From NCBI GenBank assembly GCA_023409975.1, contig JAEYQO010000116.1:1-43348 (forward strand): 43,348 nucleotides of DNA, written 5' to 3'. Below, piece by piece: positions 33,900 to 42,245 of the stretch (the stretch's first letter is position 1; each line of letters opens with the position of its first letter). The translations under genes and the position numbers were made by a program. The notes beneath the pieces are model-generated. The model made no database searches, was not told where the DNA came from, and was given only the letters and a program-made list of their open reading frames with translations. The DNA is from Bacteroidota bacterium (GTDB taxonomy: Bacteria; Bacteroidota; Bacteroidia; Chitinophagales; Chitinophagaceae).

Positions 33900-36800
33900 T
33901 TGCGGCTGGAAATCAGAGGGCGTTTCTGCATATTAATCTTACTGCTTTGCTGGCATGGTGCTCAGGCACAGGGCCAGCCGGCTTCTCCTTTCTCTAACCT
34001 GCGTTATAAATCAGTCCCGGTACAGGATTCCCTTTTAGTTGATACAGTCTCGATAGCGCGAGGTAGTTTTTCCATCCATGGGGTTCCGGATAGCCAGTAC
34101 GTTTTCGATCCTGAACAAGCGCTACTGGTGTGGTTGAAAAAGCCCACACAGGATTCTGTAGCTGTCAGATACCGGGTTTTACCATATTCGCTCACTAAAG
34201 TGTTTCATAAAAAACCTTACAGTTTAATTGATTCCACGATCGTTTCCCGGATTTACCGGGCTACGGATGCAAATCCTGAAGCGTTCACATCCTTCAGTCA
34301 GCTTGAGTATAATGGTAGCTATGGACGAAGTATTTCACTGGGGAACAATCAGGATGTGGTTCTTAATTCGCAGTTTAACCTGCAGGCCAATGGATACATT
34401 CTGGATAGTGTACGGCTGGAAGCTGCCATTACCGATAATACGATCCCTTTCCAGCCGGAAGGGAATACACAACGTTTACAGGAGTTTGACCAGATATATA
34501 TCAAGCTCTCCAAAAACAGGCATCTTTTGCAACTTGGAGACTACAATCTGGAGAATCCTCCGGGCTATTTTCTACGTTATTTCAAAAGGGTTCAGGGGAT
34601 TTACTACCAGACGGAATTCAATATGGGAACGGGTGCCACTAATCGGGTGGGGGTGAGCGGTTCAGTTGCCAAAGGGCAGTTTGCCCGAAATATTTTTCAG
34701 GGCCAGGAAGGAAACCAGGGACCTTATAAACTAACAGGAAATAATGGCGAACAATTCTTCATTGTCCTGGCGGCTACAGAAAGGGTTTACGTCGACAATA
34801 TTCTCATGGAAAGGGGGGAGAACGCGGATTACGTAATCAATTACAATACGGGCGAGGTGCGTTTTATGCCGAGGAGAATGATCACCAAAGATTCGAGAAT
34901 TCAGGTGGAGTTTGAATATCAGGACAGAAACTACCTCAATTCGCTCATCTATGCCTATGATGAACTTCAGGTCGGTCAGAAATGGAAAATCCGGTTTGAT
35001 TTGTATTCAAATCAGGATGCGAAAAACCAACCTTTTCTACAGAATCTGAGTGGAGAACAAAAGCGCTTTCTTGCAGGTATTGGGGACTCTGTACATCAGG
35101 CCTTCTATCCGAATGTGGTCACAGACACGTTTGCTCCCAACAAGATTTTATATCGGTTGACGGATACTACCGTTTCCGGAATCACCTATGATTCTGTTTT
35201 TGTCTATTCAATTCATCCCGATAGCGCCCGTTATTCGCTGTCGTTTTCGTTCGTGGGGGAGGGTCAGGGTAATTACCGCATTTCTTCGGCAAATGCTAAC
35301 GGCAGGGTATATGAATGGATAGCCCCCATCAATGGTATCCGGCAGGGAAACTTTGAGCCTGTTCAGTTACTTGTCACACCTAAGATGCAACAGGTCTTTA
35401 CACTGGCCGCTCAATACCAGATAGACTCATCTAAGGTGTTGAACGTGGAGCTGGCCACAAGCAACACGGATTCCAATCTCTTCTCCGATCGCGACCAGCA
35501 AGCGCACTGGGGTATGGCTTCCAAAATTCAGTATGCTGAATCAAGGAGTTTGGGAGAGAAGGACAGTTCCGGTCTGGCCAGGTGGAAATGGAATAATCAA
35601 ATCTCCTATGAATTTGTGCAGGACCGGTTCAAAGCTATTGCCCCTTTCAGGAATGTAGAGTTCAACAGGGACTGGAATGTGCCTTTCGAGGGCCCCAGGC
35701 CAGATGAGCACCTGGTATACGCTACTACAAAGTTGAGTAATGACCGGGCAGGTTCGATGGGATATAATTTTTCCTGGTATCAAAGAGGGGCCGATTACAG
35801 GGGTGTTCGGAATATTTTCAGTTACGACTACAACCGAAAGCGCATCCGTGGCGGGATTCTGGGGAATCTGCTTCAGGCAGAGGATACTTTTCAGCGTTCG
35901 GGATTTTTCAGACCCGTTGCGTTTGCAGAGTATCAGATTCCTGCCTTGCGAAATACCTACCTCGGTGGACGGTACGAGCTGGAGCATAACGAAATCAGAA
36001 ATAAGGAAGGCGGTCAGCTACTGCCGAATGCTTTTTCATTTGATGTCCTGACGGCCTACCTGCGTACACCCGAACAACAGAAGACCACCTGGACTTTATC
36101 CTGGTTTACCAGACGGGACAGGGCTGTAAGGAATGATCAGTTCCATCAACAGAACCATAGTAACAACATTGACCTAAGACTCGGGTTCTACCAGTGGAAG
36201 AATCACCAGCTAAACTTTACCGGAACCTGGAGACAACTGGTCGTAGATGATACCTCGATCAGCAATCTGAGGCCGGAGGAGACACTTCTTGGCCGGCTAG
36301 AATACACTGGTTCTTTACTGGGCAATGTGGTCTCACTTAATACGCTTTATGAGTTCGGCTCAGGGCAGGAGCAAAAGCAGTCGTATACCTATGTAGAGGT
36401 TCCTGCGGGTCAGGGTATGTACACCTGGAATGACTACAACGGGGATAATGTCCAGCAGGCAAACGAGTTTGAGGTGGCAATCTATCAGGATCAGAAGCGT
36501 TTCGTAAAGGTCTTCACCCCAACCAACGAATACGTAAAGGTGAATTATGTCAGTTACAATCTTAGTGTGGGAATTGATCCCGGCTATTTCTGGCAGGGTA
36601 AGGAACCTTTACGCTGGCAAAAGTTTTTGTCAAGATTTACTTCTCAGACACAGCTACAGATCTCTAACAGACTCCTGGCAGACGAGGGGCTCAGAGCGTA
36701 TAACCCCTTTCTGGATGTGCTTCGTGACGCGAGCATTATTCTTACGAATAGCGCTCTCAGTAACAATATCTATTTTAACAGGAATAATTCCCGTTGGGGC

Positions 36801-37391
36801 CTGGACTATAATCAGATTTTCAATACCGGAAAGCAGTTACTGGTATATGGGGTAGAGGGAAATAGTCAGCAACAACATCTCTACCGCGCAAGGTGGAATA
36901 TCGTTCGTCCATTGACTGTGTTATTATCCGGCAGACATGGCACGAGGTCCTACCAGTCAGCTATTGAAGACAAGAGGACTTATGAGGTTCAAACCTGGTC
37001 GGCAGAACCCGCGATAACCTGGATTCATCGTTCACTACTTCGCCTGACCCTTAGCTATAAACAGGAACAGAGGGAAAATGCTGTGGTTTATGGTGGCGAA
37101 CATGCCGGTTTGAAGAGCCTGAATTTTGAATTACGGTATTCCCGACCGACGACAGGGGTTATCCAGGCCAGGCTGGGGCTTACGGAAATAGAATTTAATG
37201 GTGTCGTCACTGATCCGGTAGCTTTCGTGATGCTGGATGCTTTGCAGCGAGGCAGTAACTATACCTGGTATCTGAACTGGGAGCGTCGTATCGGAAAAGG
37301 AATTGAACTTTCATTGGAGTACGAGGGACGTAAACCCGGTGATACCGAGATTATTCATACAGGCAGGATGTCGCTACGGGCAATTCTCTGA
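33900..37391 (+). CDS. Large predicted outer-membrane protein of unknown function
   Basis: The 1163-residue product has a signal peptide (LLLCWHGAQAQ). Many alternating polar and aromatic strands make a C-terminal beta barrel likely (for example LRLTLSYKQEQREN, WYLNWERRIGKGIELSLEYE). Around residues 275-350 a conserved-looking module reads NNGEQFFIVLAATERVYVDN and DYVINYNTGEVRFMPRRMI. This kind of module occurs in large Bacteroidota surface proteins. EF-hand-like NDYNGDNVQQANEFEV occurs near residue 845. The start is TTG and no ATG is available before the upstream stop at 33879-33881. It lies upstream of an MlaF-type ATPase, suggesting but not proving a role in envelope lipid handling. Confidence 0.7.
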   Translation: MRLEIRGRFCILILLLCWHGAQAQGQPASPFSNLRYKSVPVQDSLLVDTVSIARGSFSIHGVPDSQYVFDPEQALLVWLKKPTQDSVAVRYRVLPYSLTKVFHKKPYSLIDSTIVSRIYRATDANPEAFTSFSQLEYNGSYGRSISLGNNQDVVLNSQFNLQANGYILDSVRLEAAITDNTIPFQPEGNTQRLQEFDQIYIKLSKNRHLLQLGDYNLENPPGYFLRYFKRVQGIYYQTEFNMGTGATNRVGVSGSVAKGQFARNIFQGQEGNQGPYKLTGNNGEQFFIVLAATERVYVDNILMERGENADYVINYNTGEVRFMPRRMITKDSRIQVEFEYQDRNYLNSLIYAYDELQVGQKWKIRFDLYSNQDAKNQPFLQNLSGEQKRFLAGIGDSVHQAFYPNVVTDTFAPNKILYRLTDTTVSGITYDSVFVYSIHPDSARYSLSFSFVGEGQGNYRISSANANGRVYEWIAPINGIRQGNFEPVQLLVTPKMQQVFTLAAQYQIDSSKVLNVELATSNTDSNLFSDRDQQAHWGMASKIQYAESRSLGEKDSSGLARWKWNNQISYEFVQDRFKAIAPFRNVEFNRDWNVPFEGPRPDEHLVYATTKLSNDRAGSMGYNFSWYQRGADYRGVRNIFSYDYNRKRIRGGILGNLLQAEDTFQRSGFFRPVAFAEYQIPALRNTYLGGRYELEHNEIRNKEGGQLLPNAFSFDVLTAYLRTPEQQKTTWTLSWFTRRDRAVRNDQFHQQNHSNNIDLRLGFYQWKNHQLNFTGTWRQLVVDDTSISNLRPEETLLGRLEYTGSLLGNVVSLNTLYEFGSGQEQKQSYTYVEVPAGQGMYTWNDYNGDNVQQANEFEVAIYQDQKRFVKVFTPTNEYVKVNYVSYNLSVGIDPGYFWQGKEPLRWQKFLSRFTSQTQLQISNRLLADEGLRAYNPFLDVLRDASIILTNSALSNNIYFNRNNSRWGLDYNQIFNTGKQLLVYGVEGNSQQQHLYRARWNIVRPLTVLLSGRHGTRSYQSAIEDKRTYEVQTWSAEPAITWIHRSLLRLTLSYKQEQRENAVVYGGEHAGLKSLNFELRYSRPTTGVIQARLGLTEIEFNGVVTDPVAFVMLDALQRGSNYTWYLNWERRIGKGIELSLEYEGRKPGDTEIIHTGRMSLRAIL

Positions 37392-37435
37392 GAAATGGCT
37401 TCAATAGTTAACTTAGCTGTCCAAACGATAAGGCA

Positions 37436-37443
37436 TAATTTTG
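37436..37443 (+). promoter_or_regulatory. -7 box for the MlaF-type gene
   Basis: TAATTTTG matches TAnnTTTG, with no clear -33 element. Transcription near 37450 would give a leader of about 36 bases, so the ATPase gene may be expressed separately from the outer-membrane protein gene. Confidence 0.4.
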
Positions 37444-37485
37444 CTGATAACCTAATACCGGGTTGGCAAATTCAAGATATATCTG

Positions 37486-38283
37486 ATGATCGAAGTCAGG
37501 AACATACATAAAAGCTTTGGAGAAAAAGTTGTGCTGGATGGCGTTTCCGCTACCATGGAACCCGGCAAAACCCATTTGATCATCGGCGCAAGTGGTAGTG
37601 GTAAGACGGTGTTTATGAAATGCATGGTGGGACTCATGAAACCGGACACGGGGAACATCCTTTATGAGGGAAAGGATATTCTGAACATTGATCCGGATGA
37701 CCTCAAAGAAATCCGCCAGCAGATCGGGATGTTGTTTCAGGGGTCTGCTTTATTTGATAGTATGACGGTCGAGAACAACGTACGTTTCCCCCTCGATATG
37801 TTTACACGCGACACAAGGAAGGAAAAATACAGAAGGGTTAACGAAGTATTGTCACGGGTTAATCTGGAAGGCGCTAACAAAAAATACCCTGCAGAGATCA
37901 GTGGAGGGATGAAAAAAAGGGTGGCACTAGCCAGAGCATTGGTCCTGAATCCTAAATACCTTTTTTGTGATGAGCCCAATTCAGGGCTTGACCCTCAGAC
38001 CGCAATGGTTATTGATAAACTGATCAAGGAACTGACGATAGAGTATAATATCACGACAATTATCAATACCCATGACATGAACACGGTCATGGAAAGTGGA
38101 GATCATATTATCTACATGCACAAGGGGAGAAAGAAATGGGAGGGATCCAGCAAGGACATCATATTCAGTGATGATGATGATCTGAATAATTTCATCTTCG
38201 CTTCGGATTTCCTGGCAAAAGCAAAGGAAGTCAGTCGGCTGGAAGCAGAAAAAGTTCGGGGGCAACGTCCGGGAACTCAATAA
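37486..38283 (+). CDS. MlaF-type ABC transporter ATP-binding protein
   Basis: The 265-residue ATPase has Walker A GASGSGKT (34-41), LFQGSALFDSMTVENNV, the signature ISGGMKKRVALARALVL, Walker B YLFCDEPNSGLDP and switch histidine NTHDMNTV. The FQGSALFDS and SGGMKKRVALARA wording is diagnostic of the MlaF/Ttg2A group, which powers phospholipid trafficking between the membranes together with an MlaE permease and MlaD. Here no mlaE or mlaD gene flanks it; the neighbours are an outer-membrane protein and sucD. The Asp-rich stretch SDDDDLNNF and charged tail are C-terminal extras. Confidence 0.9.
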   Translation: MIEVRNIHKSFGEKVVLDGVSATMEPGKTHLIIGASGSGKTVFMKCMVGLMKPDTGNILYEGKDILNIDPDDLKEIRQQIGMLFQGSALFDSMTVENNVRFPLDMFTRDTRKEKYRRVNEVLSRVNLEGANKKYPAEISGGMKKRVALARALVLNPKYLFCDEPNSGLDPQTAMVIDKLIKELTIEYNITTIINTHDMNTVMESGDHIIYMHKGRKKWEGSSKDIIFSDDDDLNNFIFASDFLAKAKEVSRLEAEKVRGQRPGTQ

Positions 38284-38373
38284 TATTGTGAAGTTTCCCA
38301 GTTAAGGGGAAAAATTATTACATAAAATTTTGTTTTCTTAAAAAGGAAGTTTAACTTAGTATTCACAAGAATG

Positions 38374-38395
38374 AAAAAAGCCGGTAGAAACCGGC
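38374..38395 (-). terminator. Minus-strand terminator without an obvious upstream gene
   Basis: On the minus strand GCCGGT (38395-38390), a TTCT loop and ACCGGC (38385-38380) are followed by six T (38379-38374). The plus-strand side has no T run, so the orientation is clear. Confidence 0.65.
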
Positions 38396-38403
38396 CTTCT
38401 AAT

Positions 38404-38475
38404 CTAGAATTGATTACCCATTACAATCTTAATCTCTTTCACTACAAATGTGCTGTTTCGACGGCACATTTTCAT
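38404..38475 (-). CDS. Possible 23-residue small protein or part of a small RNA
   Basis: The minus-strand frame runs from ATG 38475 to TAG and encodes a basic peptide beginning MKMCRRNSTFVV and ending IVMGNQF. Its stop lies nine bases before the minus-strand terminator, the arrangement expected of a real transcription unit. An A-rich stretch precedes the ATG. A possible -7 box (TAGCTTTG on the minus strand, about 38625-38632) lies about 150 bases upstream. No homologue is recalled. The same interval could instead be a non-coding RNA, since the frame contains the 38447-38470 hairpin. Confidence 0.25.
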   Translation of the reverse strand: MKMCRRNSTFVVKEIKIVMGNQF

Positions 38476-38641
38476 TTTATATGGTTGCGGCTTCCTCTTA
38501 CCTTCTGACGAAACCTTAATTTCTTGTTTGTTACAGATATAGACGCGAAGTGCGGGATAAACGTTGGTTTGCTATCTGAAGAACCTCACTTTTCTAACAA
38601 CCCTCAATTCGTTATCTGGACAGGGCAAAGCTAAGAAGTAA

Positions 38642-38672
38642 TTTGCTATTGCACCCAATTCGTTTAATTTTG
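38642..38672 (+). promoter_or_regulatory. Consensus promoter of sucD
   Basis: TTTG (38642-38645), exactly 19 bases, then TAATTTTG (38665-38672). This is the ideal Bacteroidota arrangement. The leader to ATG 38704 would be about 25 bases. Confidence 0.85.
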
Positions 38673-38703
38673 CGGCCACATTTTACAATTAATTAAGAAA
38701 CTC

Positions 38704-39588
38704 ATGGCGGTACTAGTAAATAAAAGCTCCCGGGTAATTGTTCAAGGCTTTACGGGCACAGAAGGAACCTTCCACGCAGGACAGATGATGGAATACGGTA
38801 CTAACGTTGTTGGTGGCGTTACTCCAGGTAAAGGTGGAAGTACCCACCTGGATCGTCCGGTATTCAATACGGTAAAAGATGCCGTAGACAATACAGGTGC
38901 TGATGTTTCTATCATATTTGTACCCCCGGCATTTGCTGCTGACGCGATCATGGAAGCATCAGATGCAGGTATCAAAGTGATTATCTGTATTACCGAAGGT
39001 ATTCCGGTGCAGGACATGGTGAAAGCCCGCGACTTTATCAAGGGAAAGAACTGTCGTCTGATCGGGCCAAACTGTCCGGGCGTCATCACGGCAGACGAAG
39101 CAAAAGTTGGCATTATGCCAGGTTTTGTGTTTAAGAAAGGTACTATTGGTATCGTGTCTAAATCAGGTACATTGACATACGAAGCTGCAGATCAGGTGGT
39201 GAAAGCAGGACTCGGTATCACTACAGCCATCGGTATCGGCGGCGACCCGATTATCGGCACTACTACCAGGGAAGCTGTTGAATTATTGATGAATGATCCT
39301 GAAACTGAAGGGATCATCATGATCGGGGAGATCGGTGGTAATATGGAAGCAGAAGCAGCCAATTGGTTGAAAGATAATATGCGCAAGCCGGTTGTTGGTT
39401 TCATCGCAGGACAAACAGCCCCTCCGGGACGCCGTATGGGCCACGCAGGTGCTATCATCGGCGGTGCTGACGATACAGCGGAAGCTAAAATGAAGATCAT
39501 GGAAGAATGTGGTATTCATGTAGTGGCCAGCCCCGCAGATATTGGCAAAACCATGGCAGCAGTATTGAAGAAAGAGCCAGTAGGATAA
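38704..39588 (+). CDS. sucD: Succinate-CoA ligase, alpha subunit
   Basis: The 294-residue subunit carries the CoA-binding and phosphohistidine parts of the TCA-cycle enzyme that interconverts succinyl-CoA and succinate with nucleotide triphosphate formation. VQGFTGTEGTFHAGQMMEYG and GGVTPGKGGSTHLDRPVF form the CoA-binding region. GPNCPGVI and SKSGTLTYEA are family motifs, and H247 in RRMGHAGAII is the phosphorylated histidine. Length is standard. The beta subunit gene sucC is not adjacent, so the gene is expressed alone from a strong promoter and ends at its own terminator. Confidence 0.97.
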   Translation: MAVLVNKSSRVIVQGFTGTEGTFHAGQMMEYGTNVVGGVTPGKGGSTHLDRPVFNTVKDAVDNTGADVSIIFVPPAFAADAIMEASDAGIKVIICITEGIPVQDMVKARDFIKGKNCRLIGPNCPGVITADEAKVGIMPGFVFKKGTIGIVSKSGTLTYEAADQVVKAGLGITTAIGIGGDPIIGTTTREAVELLMNDPETEGIIMIGEIGGNMEAEAANWLKDNMRKPVVGFIAGQTAPPGRRMGHAGAIIGGADDTAEAKMKIMEECGIHVVASPADIGKTMAAVLKKEPVG

Positions 39589-39620
39589 GAATATCTGTTC
39601 TGGTAGATTTCATAAATTGT

Positions 39621-39645
39621 AAAGGCTCCGGAAGGAGCCTTTTTT
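39621..39645 (+). terminator. Terminator of sucD
   Basis: AAAGGCTCC (39621-39629) and GGAGCCTTT (39634-39642) pair exactly around GGAA, ending in a T run. Confidence 0.95.
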
Positions 39646-39706
39646 AATATGCCAAAGAACTCTTTCTTTAACAATTTTTTCTCCTGCTCAGGAAATGCTG
39701 CCTCCC

Positions 39707-39714
39707 TAATTTTG
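39707..39714 (+). promoter_or_regulatory. -7 box abutting the msrA start
   Basis: TAATTTTG matches TAnnTTTG; no -33 TTTG lies at the right distance. With the usual spacing, transcription would begin at about the first base of ATG 39719. Confidence 0.45.
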
Positions 39715-39718
39715 CTAT

Positions 39719-40399
39719 ATGGTACCTAACAGGATATCCATTTGGTTAATGTCTCTTTTATTATGGGGAAGTTCCTGCGCAGGACCAGAAGCAACTAATA
39801 CTAAGGTTTCAAACGTTTTCGGTGGTATGACAGAAATGAATAACGATTCTAACGAACAGGGACTGGCAATAGCAACTTTCGGGGCGGGTTGCTTCTGGTG
39901 TACGGAAGCTCAGTTTCAGCAACTGAAAGGAGTGGTTACAGTAGAATCAGGGTACAGTGGCGGGCACGTAGAAAATCCTACCTACAAAGCAGTCTGCTCA
40001 GGAACTACAGGACATGCCGAAGTAACTCAGATCCGGTACGACCCTTCCGTGATCAGTTTTGATGAGCTACTGGAAGCTTTTTTTATCTCCCATGACCCTA
40101 CCCAGCTTAATAGACAAGGTAATGATGTTGGTACCCAGTATCGCAGTGTCGTGTTTTATCATTCCGAAGAACAAAAAGAAAAGGCGAACTATTACATTGA
40201 TAAACTCGACCAGGAAAAAGCATACAGCTCTAAAATTGTTACGGAAGTAAGCCCATTTACCGTTTTTTATAAGGCAGAAGACTATCATCAGGACTATTAC
40301 AGTCTGAACAAGTCTGAACCTTACTGCATGTTCGTTGTAAAACCTAAACTGGAAAAGTTTCAGAAGGTCTTTAGTAAAAAGCTGAAAAACAGCAATTGA
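39719..40399 (+). CDS. msrA: Peptide methionine sulfoxide reductase MsrA, probable lipoprotein form
   Basis: The 226-residue enzyme reduces methionine-S-sulfoxide in proteins. The catalytic motif GAGCFWCTEAQF places the nucleophilic cysteine at residue 58. GVVTVESGYSGGHVENPTY, GHAEVTQIRYDP, SHDPTQLNRQGNDVGTQYRS and KAEDYHQDYY are family signatures. The first 21 residues form a lipoprotein-type signal (LLLWGSSC-AGP), suggesting membrane attachment outside the cytoplasm. A shorter start at the later methionines (about 39827-39836) would give a cytoplasmic form. The promoter's -7 box is only four bases before ATG 39719. It converges with the SulP gene across 42 bases. Confidence 0.94.
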   Translation: MVPNRISIWLMSLLLWGSSCAGPEATNTKVSNVFGGMTEMNNDSNEQGLAIATFGAGCFWCTEAQFQQLKGVVTVESGYSGGHVENPTYKAVCSGTTGHAEVTQIRYDPSVISFDELLEAFFISHDPTQLNRQGNDVGTQYRSVVFYHSEEQKEKANYYIDKLDQEKAYSSKIVTEVSPFTVFYKAEDYHQDYYSLNKSEPYCMFVVKPKLEKFQKVFSKKLKNSN

Positions 40400-40441
40400 T
40401 ACTTAATGGTTCTGCATTGCTATTGAATCTTCGGGAACGTC

Positions 40442-41992
40442 CTAAACCAGTTTCTCTTTATCAAGGCCAACAAGGTCAAGACGGATATTTTTGAGCTCAG
40501 CCTGGGTCCTGAAATTGTCTATTACCTCAATAATATCATGGTCGATCACCCTCGACCGTGTGCCGTCTATTACAATCGTTGCATTTTCCGGAACGTGATT
40601 GAGCATCTGCAGAAAGCTGGCTTTATTGAGGAATGATACCTCCTCCGCAAGGACCACATTATATTCAAGCTCCTTACCGGCCACTCTTCTATTCTCTGTA
40701 ATGTAATAGGAATTCCTGTAGTTATTTCTCAGAATGAAGAATACTGCAACTACAAGCCCTATTCCAATACCTCTGAGCAGATCTGTAAACACAACCCCTG
40801 CAACAGTGGCCATAAAGGGTACAAACTGACTCCAGCCTAATCTGTACATCTGTTTGAAGACGGTCGGTTTCGCAAGTTTATAACCTACAATTATCAGTAT
40901 GCAGGCCAGCGAGGCAAGGGGGATCAGGTTGAGTACAGTCGGTATGGCAATGACGCAAAACAGTAAAAGAAATCCATGAACGACCGCTGAAACCTGAGTC
41001 CTGGCTCCAAAAGAGATATTTGCCGAACTTCTGACGATCACCTGCGTGATCGGTAGACCACCTATCATTCCTGAAATCATATTTCCAAGCCCCTGAGCCT
41101 TCAGCTCTCTGTTTGTAGGGGTAATCCTGTGTAATGGATCCAGTTTGTCTGTAGCTTCCACACATAACAGCGTTTCCAGGCTGGCCACTACTGCTATTGT
41201 TGCGGCAACAATATAGACTTCAGGATTACTGAATGCGCTGAGATCAGGCATCGTGAACTGAGCTGCAAATTCCGCTGCAGAACTGGCCGTAGGAATCTGA
41301 ACCATCTGAGAGGCAGCTAACTGTAGCGAAGGCCATTGACTCTGGAATAACCAGGTTAATCCGATACCCATCAGCACAACCACAAGTGGACCTTGTAATA
41401 TCTGAAAGATCCTGTGTCTGGAACTCAGATAGGTATCCCACAACAACAGAATAGCCATTGAAATCGCTGCAATAATTATCGCACCCGGGGTAAATAGCTG
41501 AAATGCCTGTTCAAGCATGGTAAAGGTATTCTCGCCGCCTGGTAGCGTGAAGGATTCACTACCTTCAAATTCAGCATCATACCCCAGTGCATGCGGAATC
41601 TGTTTGAGGATGATAATGATACCAATACCGGTCAACATGCCCTTGATCACGCTAGACGGAAAATAGTAAGCGATAACCCCCAGACGGAGGAATCCCATCA
41701 GTAGCTGTAGCACACCCGCCAGCGCCACAGCAAGCAGAAACACGTTCCAGGACCCGAGATCTTCAATAGCATTCAGGACGATAACAGCAAGACCTGCTGC
41801 AGGACCGCTCACGCCAACCTGCGATTTACTCGCGGCACCAACAATGATACCCCCCACTATGCCTGCAATCAGACCCGCGAACAAGGGAGCACCTGATGCC
41901 AGCGCAATTCCAAGACAGAGAGGTAAGGCGACAAAGAAAACTACCAGACCGGCAGAAGCATCCTGTTTAAAGTGACGTAAAATCTGCTTCAT
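40442..41992 (-). CDS. SulP/SLC26-family inorganic anion transporter
   Basis: The 516-residue membrane protein has the SulP layout: FKQDASAGLVVFFVALPLCLGIALASGAP at the start of the transport domain, QVGVSGPAAGLAVIV, GLGNMISGMIGGLPITQVIVRSSANI as a central signature, about 12-14 membrane segments, and a C-terminal STAS-like domain (about 430-516, including NATIVIDGTRSRVIDHDIIE). Members carry sulfate, bicarbonate or other anions. No carbonic anhydrase or sulfate-assimilation gene lies beside it, so the substrate is open. Its start is divergent from the four-helix-bundle protein across about 250 bases that hold no gene. Confidence 0.93.
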   Translation of the reverse strand: MKQILRHFKQDASAGLVVFFVALPLCLGIALASGAPLFAGLIAGIVGGIIVGAASKSQVGVSGPAAGLAVIVLNAIEDLGSWNVFLLAVALAGVLQLLMGFLRLGVIAYYFPSSVIKGMLTGIGIIIILKQIPHALGYDAEFEGSESFTLPGGENTFTMLEQAFQLFTPGAIIIAAISMAILLLWDTYLSSRHRIFQILQGPLVVVLMGIGLTWLFQSQWPSLQLAASQMVQIPTASSAAEFAAQFTMPDLSAFSNPEVYIVAATIAVVASLETLLCVEATDKLDPLHRITPTNRELKAQGLGNMISGMIGGLPITQVIVRSSANISFGARTQVSAVVHGFLLLFCVIAIPTVLNLIPLASLACILIIVGYKLAKPTVFKQMYRLGWSQFVPFMATVAGVVFTDLLRGIGIGLVVAVFFILRNNYRNSYYITENRRVAGKELEYNVVLAEEVSFLNKASFLQMLNHVPENATIVIDGTRSRVIDHDIIEVIDNFRTQAELKNIRLDLVGLDKEKLV

Positions 41993-42245
41993 AGAGTTGA
42001 TTTTGTTGTGATATCTGACAACCCTTTGTTTGACTTCGGAACAGCAGAATCCGCATGCAAGGACAATGCCAGCCTCACTCTAAGCAATATATGGAATATT
42101 TTCTATGTTTCAGGTTTAGACCGATGGCATACTTCTATATATGTGTCAATGGCGTTTGCCTGTCACGGCTGTTACACGAGCCTAATGGATTCGGTTGCAG
42201 CCGTTTCATAGAAATTTCGTAACTTTTAGGTACAATGATGGGGTA

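Larger units (their letters stand above)
38284..38641. other. Non-coding region with hairpins in both directions
   Basis: After the ATPase stop a small hairpin (TTTCCC 38294-38299, GGGAAA 38307-38312) could weakly terminate it. AATGTGC (38447-38453) and GCACATT (38464-38470) form another, followed on the plus strand by a T-rich stretch. A minus-strand terminator and a 23-codon frame are listed separately. I see no other gene; the remainder to the sucD promoter is unassigned. Confidence 0.6.

Noticed and set aside
33900..37391. Identification as the T9SS translocon protein SprA
   Set aside because: SprA is around 2400 residues and has characteristic repeats. This protein is half that length and only shares the general style of a surface beta-protein.
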